Positions 8,756 to 17,225 of a stretch of DNA of 64,000 nt are shown here, piece by piece (position 1 is the first letter of the stretch; every line of letters starts with the position of its first letter). The position numbers and the translations under genes are program-made. This stretch comes from Azospirillum sp. TSH64 (GTDB lineage Bacteria > Pseudomonadota > Alphaproteobacteria > Azospirillales > Azospirillaceae), in NCBI RefSeq assembly GCF_003116035.1, contig NZ_LGQW01000015.1, positions 6,454,983 through 6,518,982 of the forward strand. The letters are read 5' to 3'. The notes beneath the pieces are model-generated. The model worked only from the letters and a program-made list of their open reading frames with translations. It was not told where the DNA came from and did not search any database.

Positions 8756-9586
8756 ATGACCACATGGTTCATCACCGGCATCTCGCGCGGCCTTGGGCTG
8801 GCGCTCGCCAAGGCGGCCCTTGCGGAGGGCGACACCGTGATAGGCACCGTCCGCAGCGGCAGGCCGGACCTTCCCGCGGAACGTGGCACCCTGCATGTCC
8901 TCACCGTCGATCTCGCCGACGCCGAGGCGGCGGAGGCGGCGGTCGGTCAGGCCTTCGCTGTCGCCGGCCGCATCGACGTGATCGTCAACAATGCGGGCTA
9001 CGGCCTGCTGGGGGCGGTCGAGCAGGCCAGCGACGACGAGGTCGCCCGACTGTTCGCGGTCGACGTGTTCGCGCCCTTCCGCATCATCCGCGCCGCCCTG
9101 CCCCGCCTGCGCGCCCAGGGGACCGGGCATATCGTCAACATCACCTCCATCGCCGGCCGGGCACCCGGCGCCGGTTCCGGTCTCTATGCGGCGGCCAAAC
9201 ACGCCCTGGAGGGATTGTCCTCCAGCCTCGCACAGGAGGTCGGCCCGCTGGGCATCAAAGTGACGGCGGTGGCCCCCGGCGCCTTTCGCACCGACTTCCT
9301 GTCCAGCCATTCGATCCGCAAGAGCAGCGCCGAAGACGTGGCCTATGCCGACAGCGTCGGACGCATGTCGTCGGCCTTCGACGGCATGGCCGGACGCCAG
9401 CTCGGCGATCCGGATCGCGCAGCACAGGCCATCCTGGCCGCCGTCCGTTCCGACACCCCGCCGCTCCATCTGCTGCTGGGGTCCGATGCGCTCAACCGCG
9501 CCCGGTCCAAGCTCGACGCCGTGATCGCGGAAATCGACGCCTGGGAAGCGGTGACCCGCAGCACCGACTTCACCGACCGGGGCTGA
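8756..9586 (+). CDS. Short-chain dehydrogenase/reductase (SDR)
   Basis: A 276-residue classical SDR. The cofactor motif TGISRGLG is at residues ~7-14 and the NNAGYG structural motif follows. The catalytic Ser is in NITSIAG and the Tyr/Lys pair in YAAAK. The longer C-terminal part resembles the subgroup often annotated as oxidoreductase of unknown substrate. A GGAGAC lies upstream of the ATG. It is divergently arranged with the LysR regulator ending at 7686, a common regulator/target layout for this family. Confidence 0.9.
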   Translation: MTTWFITGISRGLGLALAKAALAEGDTVIGTVRSGRPDLPAERGTLHVLTVDLADAEAAEAAVGQAFAVAGRIDVIVNNAGYGLLGAVEQASDDEVARLFAVDVFAPFRIIRAALPRLRAQGTGHIVNITSIAGRAPGAGSGLYAAAKHALEGLSSSLAQEVGPLGIKVTAVAPGAFRTDFLSSHSIRKSSAEDVAYADSVGRMSSAFDGMAGRQLGDPDRAAQAILAAVRSDTPPLHLLLGSDALNRARSKLDAVIAEIDAWEAVTRSTDFTDRG

Positions 9587-9804
9587 GGCGCGGAACGGGC
9601 CAAGGGACAGGCCAAGGGGCGGGAAGCTTTGCAAGGCCGGCAAACTCTCCCGCCCCCGGCGCCGACTCTCGAACAGGCATTCACATTCGGTCCGCAAACC
9701 GTTCATGACGCTGACTAAGGGCATTCAATGGAATTGCCGAGACTGCGCGCTCCCGCAGGCTGGCACGGGCCGGCCATAAAAAAACGCACTGGGAGAGGAA
9801 CGCC

Positions 9805-10926
9805 GTGTTCAAGACCACCACCCGCACTGTGGGCCGCGCCATTGGCTGCAGCATGGGCCGCAAAGTGGCCGCCGCCGGACTTGCCGCGCTGCTGCTGAGC
9901 GGAACCGCGACCCACGCCGCCTTCGCCGATGACGGGCTGCCCAACGTCACCATCCTGGCGACCGGCGGCACCATCGCCGGCACCGGCGCCACCAGCACCA
10001 CGACCGTCGGCTACACCGCCGCCAAGGTCGGCGTCGAGAAGCTGATCGAAGCGGTGCCGGAGTTGAAGAAGGTCGCCAACGTCAAGGGCGAGCAGGTCTT
10101 CCAGATCGCCAGCGAGAACATGACCAACGACCATTGGCTGAAGCTGGCCAAGCGGGTCAACGAGTTGCTGGCGCAGAAGGACGTCGACGGCATCGTCATC
10201 ACCCACGGCACCGACACCATCGAGGAAACCGCCTATTTCCTGAATTTGACGGTCAAGAGCACCAAGCCGGTGGTGATCGTCGGCGCCATGCGGCCGTCCA
10301 CCGCCATCAGCGCCGACGGTCCGGTCAACCTCTACAACGCGGTGACGCTGGCCGGCTCCAAGGATGCCGTCGGCAAGGGCGTGCTGGTCTCGCTCAACGA
10401 CCAGATCAACGCCGGCCGCGACGTGACCAAGACCAACACCTCGACCGCCGACACCTTCCGCACGCCGGAACTGGGCTTCCTCGGCTACATGCAGGACAAC
10501 AAGGCGCACTTCTACCGGCAGGTCGTGCGCAAGCACACCGCCGAGGCGGAGTTCGACATCTCCAATCTCGACAGCCTTCCGCAGGTCGACATCGTCTATG
10601 GCTATGCCAACAACAACCGTACGGCACTCGACGCCTTGGTGAAGGCGGGGGCCAAGGGCATCGTCCATGCCGGCGTCGGTGACGGCAGCCTGTCCAACGC
10701 GATGAAGCCCGGCCTAATCGATGCCCGCAAGCAGGGGGTAGCGATCGTTCGCTCGTCCCGCGTCGGCAACGGCATCGTCGCGCGCAACGGCGAGGCCAAC
10801 GACGACGAGCTGGATTTCGTCGCCAGCGACACCCTCAACCCGCAGAAGGCGCGCATCCTGCTGATGCTGGCTCTGACCAGGACGACCGACAGCAAGGCCA
10901 TCCAGAAGATGTTCTACACCTACTGA
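9805..10926 (+). CDS. ansB: Type II (periplasmic) L-asparaginase
   Basis: A 373-residue asparaginase that hydrolyses asparagine, and possibly glutamine, to the acid plus ammonia. A signal peptide spans residues ~1-42 (ending THAAFADD), placing the enzyme in the periplasm. The two active-site threonine motifs are present: ILATGGTIAGTG and VITHGTDTIEET. It uses a GTG start with a GAGAGGAA ribosome site 5-6 nt upstream. No operon partner is apparent; the phosphatase gene follows after 139 nt. The 218-nt gap upstream holds nothing recognised. Confidence 0.93.
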   Translation: MFKTTTRTVGRAIGCSMGRKVAAAGLAALLLSGTATHAAFADDGLPNVTILATGGTIAGTGATSTTTVGYTAAKVGVEKLIEAVPELKKVANVKGEQVFQIASENMTNDHWLKLAKRVNELLAQKDVDGIVITHGTDTIEETAYFLNLTVKSTKPVVIVGAMRPSTAISADGPVNLYNAVTLAGSKDAVGKGVLVSLNDQINAGRDVTKTNTSTADTFRTPELGFLGYMQDNKAHFYRQVVRKHTAEAEFDISNLDSLPQVDIVYGYANNNRTALDALVKAGAKGIVHAGVGDGSLSNAMKPGLIDARKQGVAIVRSSRVGNGIVARNGEANDDELDFVASDTLNPQKARILLMLALTRTTDSKAIQKMFYTY

Positions 10927-11065
10927 GCCGGGACATGCAGACAGGGGCCGTCCGGCACTCCCCGGCGGCTCCCCTCCCGTGGCAAAGAATTCTGTCGGCA
11001 ACAAGCACCCCGGATCGGGCGTTGAGCAGGAGGAAGCGGAAGCCGCACCACCGAGGGAGATGCCG

Positions 11066-11632
11066 ATGCCTGCACCATGCCGCCGCAGCCTGATTGCCCT
11101 GTCCGCCGCGGCATTGCTTGCCGCCCTGGCCGGTGTATCTCCCGTCGCGGCACAGGACACGGCCGGCCTCATCGTGCTGATGCGCCATGCGGACGCACCC
11201 GGAACCGGCGATCCGGCCGGATTCACGCTGGACGACTGCGCGACCCAACGCAATCTCAGCGAGGATGGCCGCGCCCAGGCGGCGCGGATCGGCGGGCGGC
11301 TGCGGCAACTCGGCATCGACCAGGCGCGCGTGCTGTCCAGCCAATGGTGTCGCTGCCTGGAAACCGCCCGCCTGCTGGATCTCGGCGCGGTGAAGGAATT
11401 GCCGGTCCTCAACTCCTTCTTCGGCCAGCAGGACGAGGAGAAGGACAGGATCACCCAACTGCGCCAGTTCCTGGCCGATCTGCCGCGCGACGGCAAGCCG
11501 GTCGTGCTGGTCACCCATCAGGTCACCGTCACCGCCCTGACCGGCATCTTCCCGGCTTCGGGCGAAGCGGTGCTGCTGCGGGCGAACGGCACCCCCAACC
11601 CGGAGCAGGTGGACCGGTTGACCGTCCCCTGA
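11066..11632 (+). CDS. Exported histidine-phosphatase-family protein
   Basis: A 188-residue protein of the histidine phosphatase (phosphoglycerate mutase-like) superfamily with a Sec signal peptide ending near AAQDTAG. The RHG motif appears in the variant form LMRHADAPG, and the second catalytic His is in VLVTHQVTVTAL. The ATG at 11066 is chosen over an ATG at 11060 because the GAGGGAG sits at proper distance only from the former. Cys-rich positions (DDCATQRNLS, WCRCLETA) are typical of this periplasmic subgroup. The substrate is unknown. Confidence 0.85.
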   Translation: MPAPCRRSLIALSAAALLAALAGVSPVAAQDTAGLIVLMRHADAPGTGDPAGFTLDDCATQRNLSEDGRAQAARIGGRLRQLGIDQARVLSSQWCRCLETARLLDLGAVKELPVLNSFFGQQDEEKDRITQLRQFLADLPRDGKPVVLVTHQVTVTALTGIFPASGEAVLLRANGTPNPEQVDRLTVP

Positions 11633-11768
11633 TCCGTGCGATCGGGGTGGGTGGTACCGCCCTTCGCGGCGGAGCTGGACATCTGCGCCGTTGACCGGAC
11701 ACCCGTCGTCGGTCTGGATAGGCCGCCCAACGCGGCTGATCGCCGGAAAGATGCCAGGAAAAGGACTG

Positions 11769-12452
11769 ATGTTCGGTGGGCGAACCAAATATTCTTGCAA
11801 TTCAGAACCGACCCATGATGGCGCATGGCGCCGGCTTTACCGGATCAGGCGGCTGCTTCTATTGAGCATCGTCGGGTTTGGACTGGCCGGCTGCTCGACG
11901 TCCCACGTCACCACCCCTGCCCGCTCCGCCACCGAACAGCTGCTGATTTCCACCGCGGCCGATCAGGCCGCCGAGCGCCTGGCCGGCAAGCTGGCGGTGC
12001 AGGGAAGCATCTATGTCGATTCCGCCGGTGTCGAAGGCTACGACACCAAATACGCCGTCTCGGCCGTGCGCGACGCGCTGCTGCGCCACGGCGCCGCCAT
12101 GGCCGAGAACCGCGACAAGGCGGCCACCATCGTGGAGTTGCGGGTCGGCGCCCTGTCGGTGGACAGCGAAAGCTCGCTGCTCGGCATTCCCAGCATCGAC
12201 ATTCCGATGCCGGTCGGCGGCAGTTCTTCCACGCCGGAGATTTCTCTGTTCAAGAAGGAGCTGACCCAGGGCGTTGCCAAGATCGCCGCCACCGCCTACG
12301 ATAGGAATTCCGGTACTCTGGTGTCCTCCAGCGGGCCGCAATACGGCTTCTCCAACCGGGCGGAATGGGTGCTGTTGTTGATGCTGAGCTGGGACACCAA
12401 CGACCTGCTGCCGCCCGACACCCGGCCTGACCCGAAACCCTGGGACAACTGA
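11769..12452 (+). CDS. Hypothetical lipoprotein
   Basis: A protein of about 227 residues with a delayed signal peptide (RRLLLLSIVGFGLAGCSTS). The LAGC lipobox predicts lipidation and membrane anchoring in the periplasm. The mature part has a mixed alpha/beta composition and no named domain I can assign with certainty. The start is uncertain: ATG codons at 11691, 11751 and 11769 are in frame. I prefer 11769, which has AGGAAAAGG upstream and the shortest leader, though the leader is still long for a lipoprotein. Confidence 0.65.
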   Translation: MFGGRTKYSCNSEPTHDGAWRRLYRIRRLLLLSIVGFGLAGCSTSHVTTPARSATEQLLISTAADQAAERLAGKLAVQGSIYVDSAGVEGYDTKYAVSAVRDALLRHGAAMAENRDKAATIVELRVGALSVDSESSLLGIPSIDIPMPVGGSSSTPEISLFKKELTQGVAKIAATAYDRNSGTLVSSSGPQYGFSNRAEWVLLLMLSWDTNDLLPPDTRPDPKPWDN

Positions 12453-12524
12453 ACGCCTCGAAAAGCCGTAGCGTTGTCAATGTCGGTGAAATTCCCTTGG
12501 CTTGATGGCTGAAGGGAGCGTGGT

Positions 12525-12677
12525 GTGGGCGGACAATCCGGTCCGTTCGATCTTCAGGAGCGCCACGCAGAACTGAGCAAGAGCGGGGATCCGCTGGGGC
12601 GTCTGTTGGCGGTGGTGGACTTCGAGCTTTTCCATCCGACGGTGGAGGTGGCGCCGGTGACGGCGGGTGCAATGTAA
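12525..12677 (+). pseudogene. N-terminal remnant of an IS5-family transposase
   Basis: An open stretch of 50 codons encodes FDLQERHAELSKSGDPLGRL followed by AVVDFELFHP. This matches the conserved N-terminus of IS5-group transposases (FDxxERLxxLSxxGDPLxxL, VDFExFRP). It ends at a stop directly after ~50 residues, where the family continues for several hundred. No catalytic DDE part and no terminal inverted repeats are visible nearby. This indicates an old insertion upstream of fae. Confidence 0.65.
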
Positions 12678-12993
12678 GGGCCGCATATTTCCGCATTTTC
12701 AGCGAAAATCGGAGGTTTTTCCTCCAAAGAATGCCGATTCTCCGCGCGCGCGGCCCTCTCCGGCTCTTTCGTCGCCCTCTAAGCGCGTGCAGTGGTGGTT
12801 TATTAAGGTATTCGACCGGCAAGCAGGACAGCCAGCAACAGGAACCAGTCCCGGTTTCCCGACGGACCTGCAACTGCCGCCTTCCCGAAGATGGGGTAGA
12901 GTTACCCGGAAGGCCGCGCCATTCCGGTCCTTACGCGGTGAAAGCGACGGCTGCGGTTGCGATTTCAAGTTACTCCGGACCTCTTTTGAGAGT

Positions 12994-13012
12994 TTGTTGG
13001 CAAAACAAACAA
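12994..13012 (-). promoter_or_regulatory. Dyad site upstream of fae (shared 19-bp motif, copy 1)
   Basis: Read on the minus strand the site is TTGTTTGTTTTGCCAACAA: half-sites TTGTT and AACAA separated by 9 nt. It lies 129 nt before the fae ATG. It differs at only three of 19 positions from the site at 17101-17119 and resembles the one at 18970-18988. It overlaps a possible -35 element. A regulator-binding role is inferred from its repetition beside methylotrophy genes. Confidence 0.55.
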
Positions 13013-13141
13013 GATGCCATAATGCGGGCCGTGACCGACGCCGTGGCCGCAGCTATCCGGCCATCAATCATGCTGGAACGACATGCCCGCATGACCGCGA
13101 CGGTCCTCCAATGATTTCAAAATCCATGGGAGAAAGCGGCG

Positions 13142-13669
13142 ATGGGCATGTGGCAGGGGTCATCCCCGAAAATCAATCGCGTGCTGGTGGGCGAATCACT
13201 GGTCGGCGACGGCAACGAGGTCGCCCACATCGATCTGATCATGGGGCCGCGCGGCAGTGCGGCGGAAACCGCCTTCTGCAACGCGCTGACCAACAACAAG
13301 GATGGCTTCACCAGCCTTCTGGCGGTCATCGCCCCCAACCTGCAATGCAAGCCTTCCACCATCCTGTTCAACAAGGTCACGATCAAGGGGGCGGAACAGG
13401 CGGTGCAGATGTTCGGGCCGGCCCAGCATGGCGTCGCCAAGGCGGTCGCCGATTGTGTCGCCGCCGGCACCATCCCGCAGGATGAGATCGACAACATCTT
13501 CATCTGCGTCGGCGTCTTCATCCATTGGGAAGCCAAGGACAACGCCAAAATCCAGGACTACAACTACCGCGCCACCAAGGAAGCCATCGAACGCGCAGTG
13601 GCCGGCTATCCAACCCTCAAGGATTTGTTGAACCAGAAGGATTCGGCCAAGCATCCCTTCGCCGCCTGA
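13142..13669 (+). CDS. fae: Formaldehyde-activating enzyme
   Basis: A 175-residue Fae, which condenses formaldehyde with tetrahydromethanopterin to methylene-H4MPT in the cytoplasm. This is the entry step for formaldehyde oxidation and detoxification in methylotrophs. The sequence is canonical: [20 protein letters not shown] with the catalytic His (residue 29), [15 protein letters not shown], and the C-terminal [18 protein letters not shown] block. GGAGAAA lies upstream of the ATG. It is monocistronic by layout, with a hairpin terminator downstream. Its presence implies an H4MPT pathway, although mtdB, mch and fhc are not in this window. Confidence 0.97.
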   Translation: MGMWQGSSPKINRVLVGESLVGDGNEVAHIDLIMGPRGSAAETAFCNALTNNKDGFTSLLAVIAPNLQCKPSTILFNKVTIKGAEQAVQMFGPAQHGVAKAVADCVAAGTIPQDEIDNIFICVGVFIHWEAKDNAKIQDYNYRATKEAIERAVAGYPTLKDLLNQKDSAKHPFAA

Positions 13670-14089
13670 CGCCGGCTCCGGTGGCGTCCTGCCGGATGGC
13701 GGTGTCCGGATCACCGTCATCGGGTACGCCACCGGCCGCGTCCGGACCAGCGCGATAGGACCGGATACCGTCCATGCGCCGAACATCTCTTTGCCCGCAA
13801 ATGGAGGGGAACGACACCTCCGGTCATTGCGGGCACTTCATTTATATTTTTAACGAAATGATGTTTATTTTCAATTTTGCAGAAATTCAATAGGCGCCGC
13901 ATAGATTTTTCTAATTCCAGCAACAGGATTCACCCCCAATTATTGCTGCATCGCAAAAAACCTGGTACTTAAATTATTTCAGGACTATCCATTGGGATGA
14001 TGGTCGACTTGCCGACTCACGGGTACAATTCCCCGGTGGGCTCCCGCGGCAATGTTGCCTGATCGCCCATTCCAGCGGAGGATGCGGAC
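13670..14089. other. AT-rich spacer between fae and pqqA
   Basis: These 420 bases contain the fae terminator (13792-13850) and then a markedly AT-rich stretch (about 13836-13980) that probably carries the pqqA promoter. I see no gene. A loosely similar TTGC...GCAAAAA stretch near 13943 is too weak to call a copy of the 19-bp motif. Confidence 0.5.
13792..13850 (+). terminator. Hairpin terminator downstream of fae
   Basis: TGCCCGCAA...GGAGG (13792-13807) pairs with CCTCC...TTGCGGGCA (13817-13835), with a small bulge. It is followed by a T-rich tail (TTCATTTATATTTTT). It sits 122 nt after the fae stop. Confidence 0.6.
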
Positions 14090-14170
14090 ATGAAGACCTG
14101 GCGCAAGCCGACGATTGTCGAGATTTCGGTCGGCACCGAAATCAATGCCTACGCCTGCGCCGGTTTGTAA
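14090..14170 (+). CDS. pqqA: PQQ precursor peptide PqqA (orphan)
   Basis: A 26-residue peptide starting MKTWRKPTIVEISVG and ending in EINAYACAGL. PqqA peptides share the KP-x-IVE lead and an E-x3-Y pair that PqqE cross-links on the way to pyrroloquinoline quinone; here these are Glu17 and Tyr21. A strong GGAGGA lies 8 nt upstream of the ATG. No pqqB, C, D or E follows; the next genes run the other way. It would supply the cofactor precursor for XoxF, whose gene lies 5 kb away. It is too short for most automatic gene callers. Confidence 0.85.
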   Translation: MKTWRKPTIVEISVGTEINAYACAGL

Positions 14171-14216
14171 CCGGCAAAGGTGATCCATCCCTCGAACATC
14201 CTTGCACGTCTTCAAC

Positions 14217-15053
14217 TCAGGCCGGCAGCGGCTCGAAATGGGCGAAGAACTGCCCCGTATCGTCCGGCGTGCCCGCATCGTAGTGCAGCGCGCGGAGCCG
14301 CAGCCGGCCGGCATTCCCCAACTCCGGTCCCGACAGCATGGTATGGAAGCTCTCTCCACCGAGCAGGCGATGCGCGGTAGTGAGGTAAAGCCTTGAAAGC
14401 ACCCGATCACGCAGCATGGTGTCGAGCATCCGCGGCCCTGTCAGCAGATAGATGCCGCGCAGCCCCCGGCTGCCGAGTTCGCGGACCAGCGCCCCACCTT
14501 CCACCAACGTGCCGGCACCGGCGACCAGCACCTCATAGCTGGCACGCCGCCAATGCGCGACCCGCTCGGGCGAAGCGCCTGCACCGGTGGCGACGATCAC
14601 GCGCTGACCATGCCTTGCAGGCGAGACCGGCATCGGGAAGTCCAGGCTGGCGCTGGCGATGACCACGGCAGGCTGGGGTGAAAGGCCGTTGTCCGCCCGC
14701 CACTGCGCCAGATCCCGCATGGCCGCCTGTCTGCCGATTTGCAGCACGTCGTCCAGTCGCCCTGCCGCAAGGTCGCGCAGGTAGCCCCCATGGGTGACCA
14801 GACAGTCCGCCTGCGCCTGAAGTTCGAGAAACAGCCGGAAGTCGTTGACACTGACCAGTCCGGCCGGCAGCCGGCTTTCCCCGGTGGTGGGGTCGCGCAA
14901 GGCGATGCGCCCGTCCAGGCTGGCGACGAAGCTGGCATAGACGAACGGCGCGCCGGCACCCCCCTGCTCATGAAGGCGGTGGGCGAGATAGGCGCCGGAC
15001 AGCGCGATGTCCTCAGGCGCCCCGGGATAGAGGCGCAGCAGGCGGGCGGTCAT
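14217..15053 (-). CDS. RibD C-terminal-like (DHFR-fold) reductase
   Basis: A 278-residue protein resembling the reductase domain of RibD: FVYASFVASLDGRIAL near residue 40, the LVTHGGYLRDL segment, VIVATGAG, VLVAGAGTLVEGGALVREL and a C-terminal LYLTTAHRLLGGESF. The deaminase half of RibD is absent. It is the last gene of a coupled trio with two ATP-grasp ligases (4-nt overlap at 15050-15053), inside a C1 island. I infer a role in making or reducing a pterin or furan C1 carrier rather than riboflavin. That assignment is by context only. Confidence 0.7.
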   Translation of the reverse strand: MTARLLRLYPGAPEDIALSGAYLAHRLHEQGGAGAPFVYASFVASLDGRIALRDPTTGESRLPAGLVSVNDFRLFLELQAQADCLVTHGGYLRDLAAGRLDDVLQIGRQAAMRDLAQWRADNGLSPQPAVVIASASLDFPMPVSPARHGQRVIVATGAGASPERVAHWRRASYEVLVAGAGTLVEGGALVRELGSRGLRGIYLLTGPRMLDTMLRDRVLSRLYLTTAHRLLGGESFHTMLSGPELGNAGRLRLRALHYDAGTPDDTGQFFAHFEPLPA

Positions 15054-15958
15054 CGCGGTTCCCTCGATGCAACGGCATCGACCCGGCCCAGGAAATCGGC
15101 GGCCAGCGCATCGGCGATGTCGGTCTTGCTGACCGATTGCAGCCCCTGCCATGCCGGCATCGAATTGACCTCCAGCACCAGCCAGCGGTCGCCGTCTCCA
15201 GGATCGGCGATCAGATCGACACCGGCATAATCCGCCCCCACGGCGGCGGCGGCGCGGACCGCCAGATCGGCGGCCGTGCCGTCCGGTGCCATGGCCTCGC
15301 AGCGGGCACCCTGATGCACATTGGTGATCCAGCCGCGGCCATGGCGGATCATCGCTGCCACCGCACGCCCTCCCACGACGAAGACCCGGCAATCGCGCCA
15401 CTCGCCCTCCCAGCGCGGCGGCACGAAGGACTGAAGATAATAGACGCCGGCCACCGCCTCGGACTCCGGCACGTCGTCTGGGGTGGACAGGCGGCGCAGG
15501 CCACGTCCCTGGGCGCCGAACAGCGGCTTCAGCACGCAGTCCGGCGTGTTCTCCACCACGGCACGCGCCGTATCGACGGATTGAACGGCGACGGAGGGAG
15601 GCGTCGGCAGGCCGGACCGGGCCAGCAGGAAACTGGTGGTGCTCTTGTCCACACAGCGCTCGATGGCGCGGGCGGTGTTGTAGACTGGAACGCCCAGCCG
15701 GTCGAGCGCGTGAAGCACCCCCAAGCGCAGCGTGACCTGTTCGAAGCTGCCCTGACCGACCACCCTCACGAAAGCACCGGACGGCAGGCTGTCGCCGAAA
15801 CCCGGCAGCAGTAGATCGGTCAGTGTCCGTCCGACGGCGAAGCCGCAGGCGCTCAACGAAACGCGCCGGCATTCGACACCACGGCGCGCGAATGCCCGCT
15901 CCAGGCGTGCCGCGTGCCAATCGGCTCCGTCGGTGAACAAGGCGACTGCGCCGCTCAT
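15050..15958 (-). CDS. RimK-like ATP-grasp ligase, probably methanopterin/methanofuran side-chain glutamylation
   Basis: A 302-residue ATP-grasp enzyme. Recognisable parts are VYNTARAIERCVDKSTTSFLLARSG (RimK-type pre-domain and lid), VLKPLFGAQGRGL (ATP-binding Lys and glycine loop), RVFVVGGRAVAAMIR, and the metal-binding LVLEVNSMPAWQGLQ. These are shared with RimK, LysX and MptN amino-acid ligases. Methylotrophs carry such ligases in their H4MPT/methylofuran clusters, where they add glutamates. Both ends overlap neighbours by 4 nt, showing translational coupling. The exact substrate is inferred. Confidence 0.75.
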   Translation of the reverse strand: MSGAVALFTDGADWHAARLERAFARRGVECRRVSLSACGFAVGRTLTDLLLPGFGDSLPSGAFVRVVGQGSFEQVTLRLGVLHALDRLGVPVYNTARAIERCVDKSTTSFLLARSGLPTPPSVAVQSVDTARAVVENTPDCVLKPLFGAQGRGLRRLSTPDDVPESEAVAGVYYLQSFVPPRWEGEWRDCRVFVVGGRAVAAMIRHGRGWITNVHQGARCEAMAPDGTAADLAVRAAAAVGADYAGVDLIADPGDGDRWLVLEVNSMPAWQGLQSVSKTDIADALAADFLGRVDAVASREPR

Positions 15959-17091
15959 GCCGCCTCCACCATGGTGGAGAGCCGGCACAGCGTCCGGGCA
16001 TACCGGCCGGCAAGGCGCCGGGCCCCCAATACGTCGTCTGCGTCGGCAAGCACGGTGCAAAGCGGCGCTCCGGTCGGGACAAGCGCTGGCGTTTGCGGCC
16101 GGTCGGCTGTCCAGTCCGGCCAGCGCAAGCCCTCCGGCAAATGGACCGGAGCAGTGGCGTAGACGATCATGGCGGCGCGGCAGCCGGTAAGCGGTGGCAA
16201 TGCGGCCGGCAGTTGCCCGGCGCAGGCCGCCAGATGCAGGCCGAACAGGCTGGGCATCGGCGGACGGTCGAACAGGTCGAGCGTCGCTCCCGGCCGCGGG
16301 TTTATTTCCAGCAGGCACCATCCGGCCGACCCAACCAGGAAATCGGCGCTGTTCAGCCCGACCAGCCCCACCGCTTCGGCGATCGTCGCCGCCGCATCGA
16401 TCATCGCCGCGTCCATCCTTCCGCAAGGCGGCAACGGGCCGACCGCCCCGCCGTAACGGTAGGGCTGCCTGGGTGCCGGTGCCACCCATTGCCGGCTGAA
16501 GCCCACCGGCAGGATGCGACGGCCGTCGGCCAGGAACAGCAGGGACACCGGACGCCCGTCCATGCGGCGCTGGGCATAATGGCCGGCCGGCAGTCTGGAG
16601 GCCCGCCGGATGTGGCCGCCGCCGCTGGCGCCGACGCGCTTCACCAGCCAACCGTTGCTGTCCGGCAGCGACAGCGAGACCTCCGGATGCGGAATGCCGA
16701 AACGGGCGAGCAGGGCTGCGAAAGCGAGAGGATCCTTCACCTGCGCCACCGCGTCCGCCCGGTTGCCGATCACCGGCCGGGCGCGGGCAAGCGCCGCCAG
16801 AAGATCGGGTTGTTCCTCGAACCCGGTGCCATAGACCAGCGGCAGCCCGTGCAAATCGGGCGAGGCCAGCGCCCGCCGCAATGCGCCGGCGGAAATGCGC
16901 AGCCGACGCGACGGCAGGGTCAGGCAGGGGCTGGCCTTGGCAGCCGTATCCGCATCGGCGAACTGATCGATGGCGGCGACGCTGCGCCCGTCGCGGCAGG
17001 CGCTGGCCGCCAGCGCCCGTGCCGACAGCGCTACCACGACGAATTCCGGAACTGCCGTCGGGGTCAAGCTCCACCCCCCTCGGAAAAGCAT
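15955..17091 (-). CDS. ATP-grasp domain protein of the C1-carrier cluster
   Basis: A protein of about 378 residues with a central ATP-grasp domain. It shows KDPLAFAALLARFGIPHPEV, WLVKRVGASGGGHIRRA (ATP-binding Lys and glycine loop) and CLLEINPRPGATLDLFD (metal-binding Glu/Asn). Related ATP-grasp proteins of uncertain role sit in methylotroph methanopterin/methanofuran clusters. It leads a three-gene coupled operon. The start is uncertain: ATG at 17091 lacks a clear ribosome site, and a TTG at 17067 preceded by AGGGGGG is a serious alternative. A shared dyad site lies immediately upstream. Confidence 0.68.
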   Translation of the reverse strand: MLFRGGWSLTPTAVPEFVVVALSARALAASACRDGRSVAAIDQFADADTAAKASPCLTLPSRRLRISAGALRRALASPDLHGLPLVYGTGFEEQPDLLAALARARPVIGNRADAVAQVKDPLAFAALLARFGIPHPEVSLSLPDSNGWLVKRVGASGGGHIRRASRLPAGHYAQRRMDGRPVSLLFLADGRRILPVGFSRQWVAPAPRQPYRYGGAVGPLPPCGRMDAAMIDAAATIAEAVGLVGLNSADFLVGSAGWCLLEINPRPGATLDLFDRPPMPSLFGLHLAACAGQLPAALPPLTGCRAAMIVYATAPVHLPEGLRWPDWTADRPQTPALVPTGAPLCTVLADADDVLGARRLAGRYARTLCRLSTMVEAA

Positions 17092-17100
17092 CTTGAACAA

Positions 17101-17119
17101 TTGTTTGCAATGCCAACAA
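17101..17119 (+). promoter_or_regulatory. Dyad site between ATP-grasp operon and PQQ-type ABC transporter (copy 2)
   Basis: TTGTTTGCAATGCCAACAA, with half-sites TTGTT and AACAA and a 9-nt spacer. It lies in the divergent intergenic space and could act on both operons: 9 nt from the ATP-grasp ATG and 106 nt from the ABC gene start. It is nearly identical to the fae copy on the opposite strand. Confidence 0.55.
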
Positions 17120-17225
17120 TCATGCGCGACCGCTCTCTTTGCAATGACCCTTCCGAAGCATGGCGACCGCCGCCCACCGGATTCGACTCCGGCATCGAAC
17201 AGGGGCGTGTCCCGGGGAAGACAGG

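Larger units (their letters stand above)
12453..13141. other. Long intergenic region upstream of fae
   Basis: These 689 bases lack an intact gene. They hold a transposase scrap (12525-12677) and a 19-bp dyad site (12994-13012). A weak sigma70-like arrangement (TTGGCA at 12997, 17-bp spacer, TAATGC at 13020) overlaps the dyad. The remainder shows nothing I recognise; short reading frames there have no family signature. Confidence 0.6.

Noticed and set aside
12678-12990. Short open frames in the fae upstream region as genes
   Set aside because: They lack ribosome sites and family signatures and overlap in several frames, as expected by chance in GC-rich DNA.
13925-13970. A fourth copy of the methylotrophy dyad upstream of pqqA
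   Set aside because: The TTGC...GCAAAAA stretch lacks both half-sites and the 9-nt spacing.
14217-15053. Riboflavin biosynthesis RibD
   Set aside because: The deaminase domain is missing and no rib genes are adjacent; only the reductase fold is shared.
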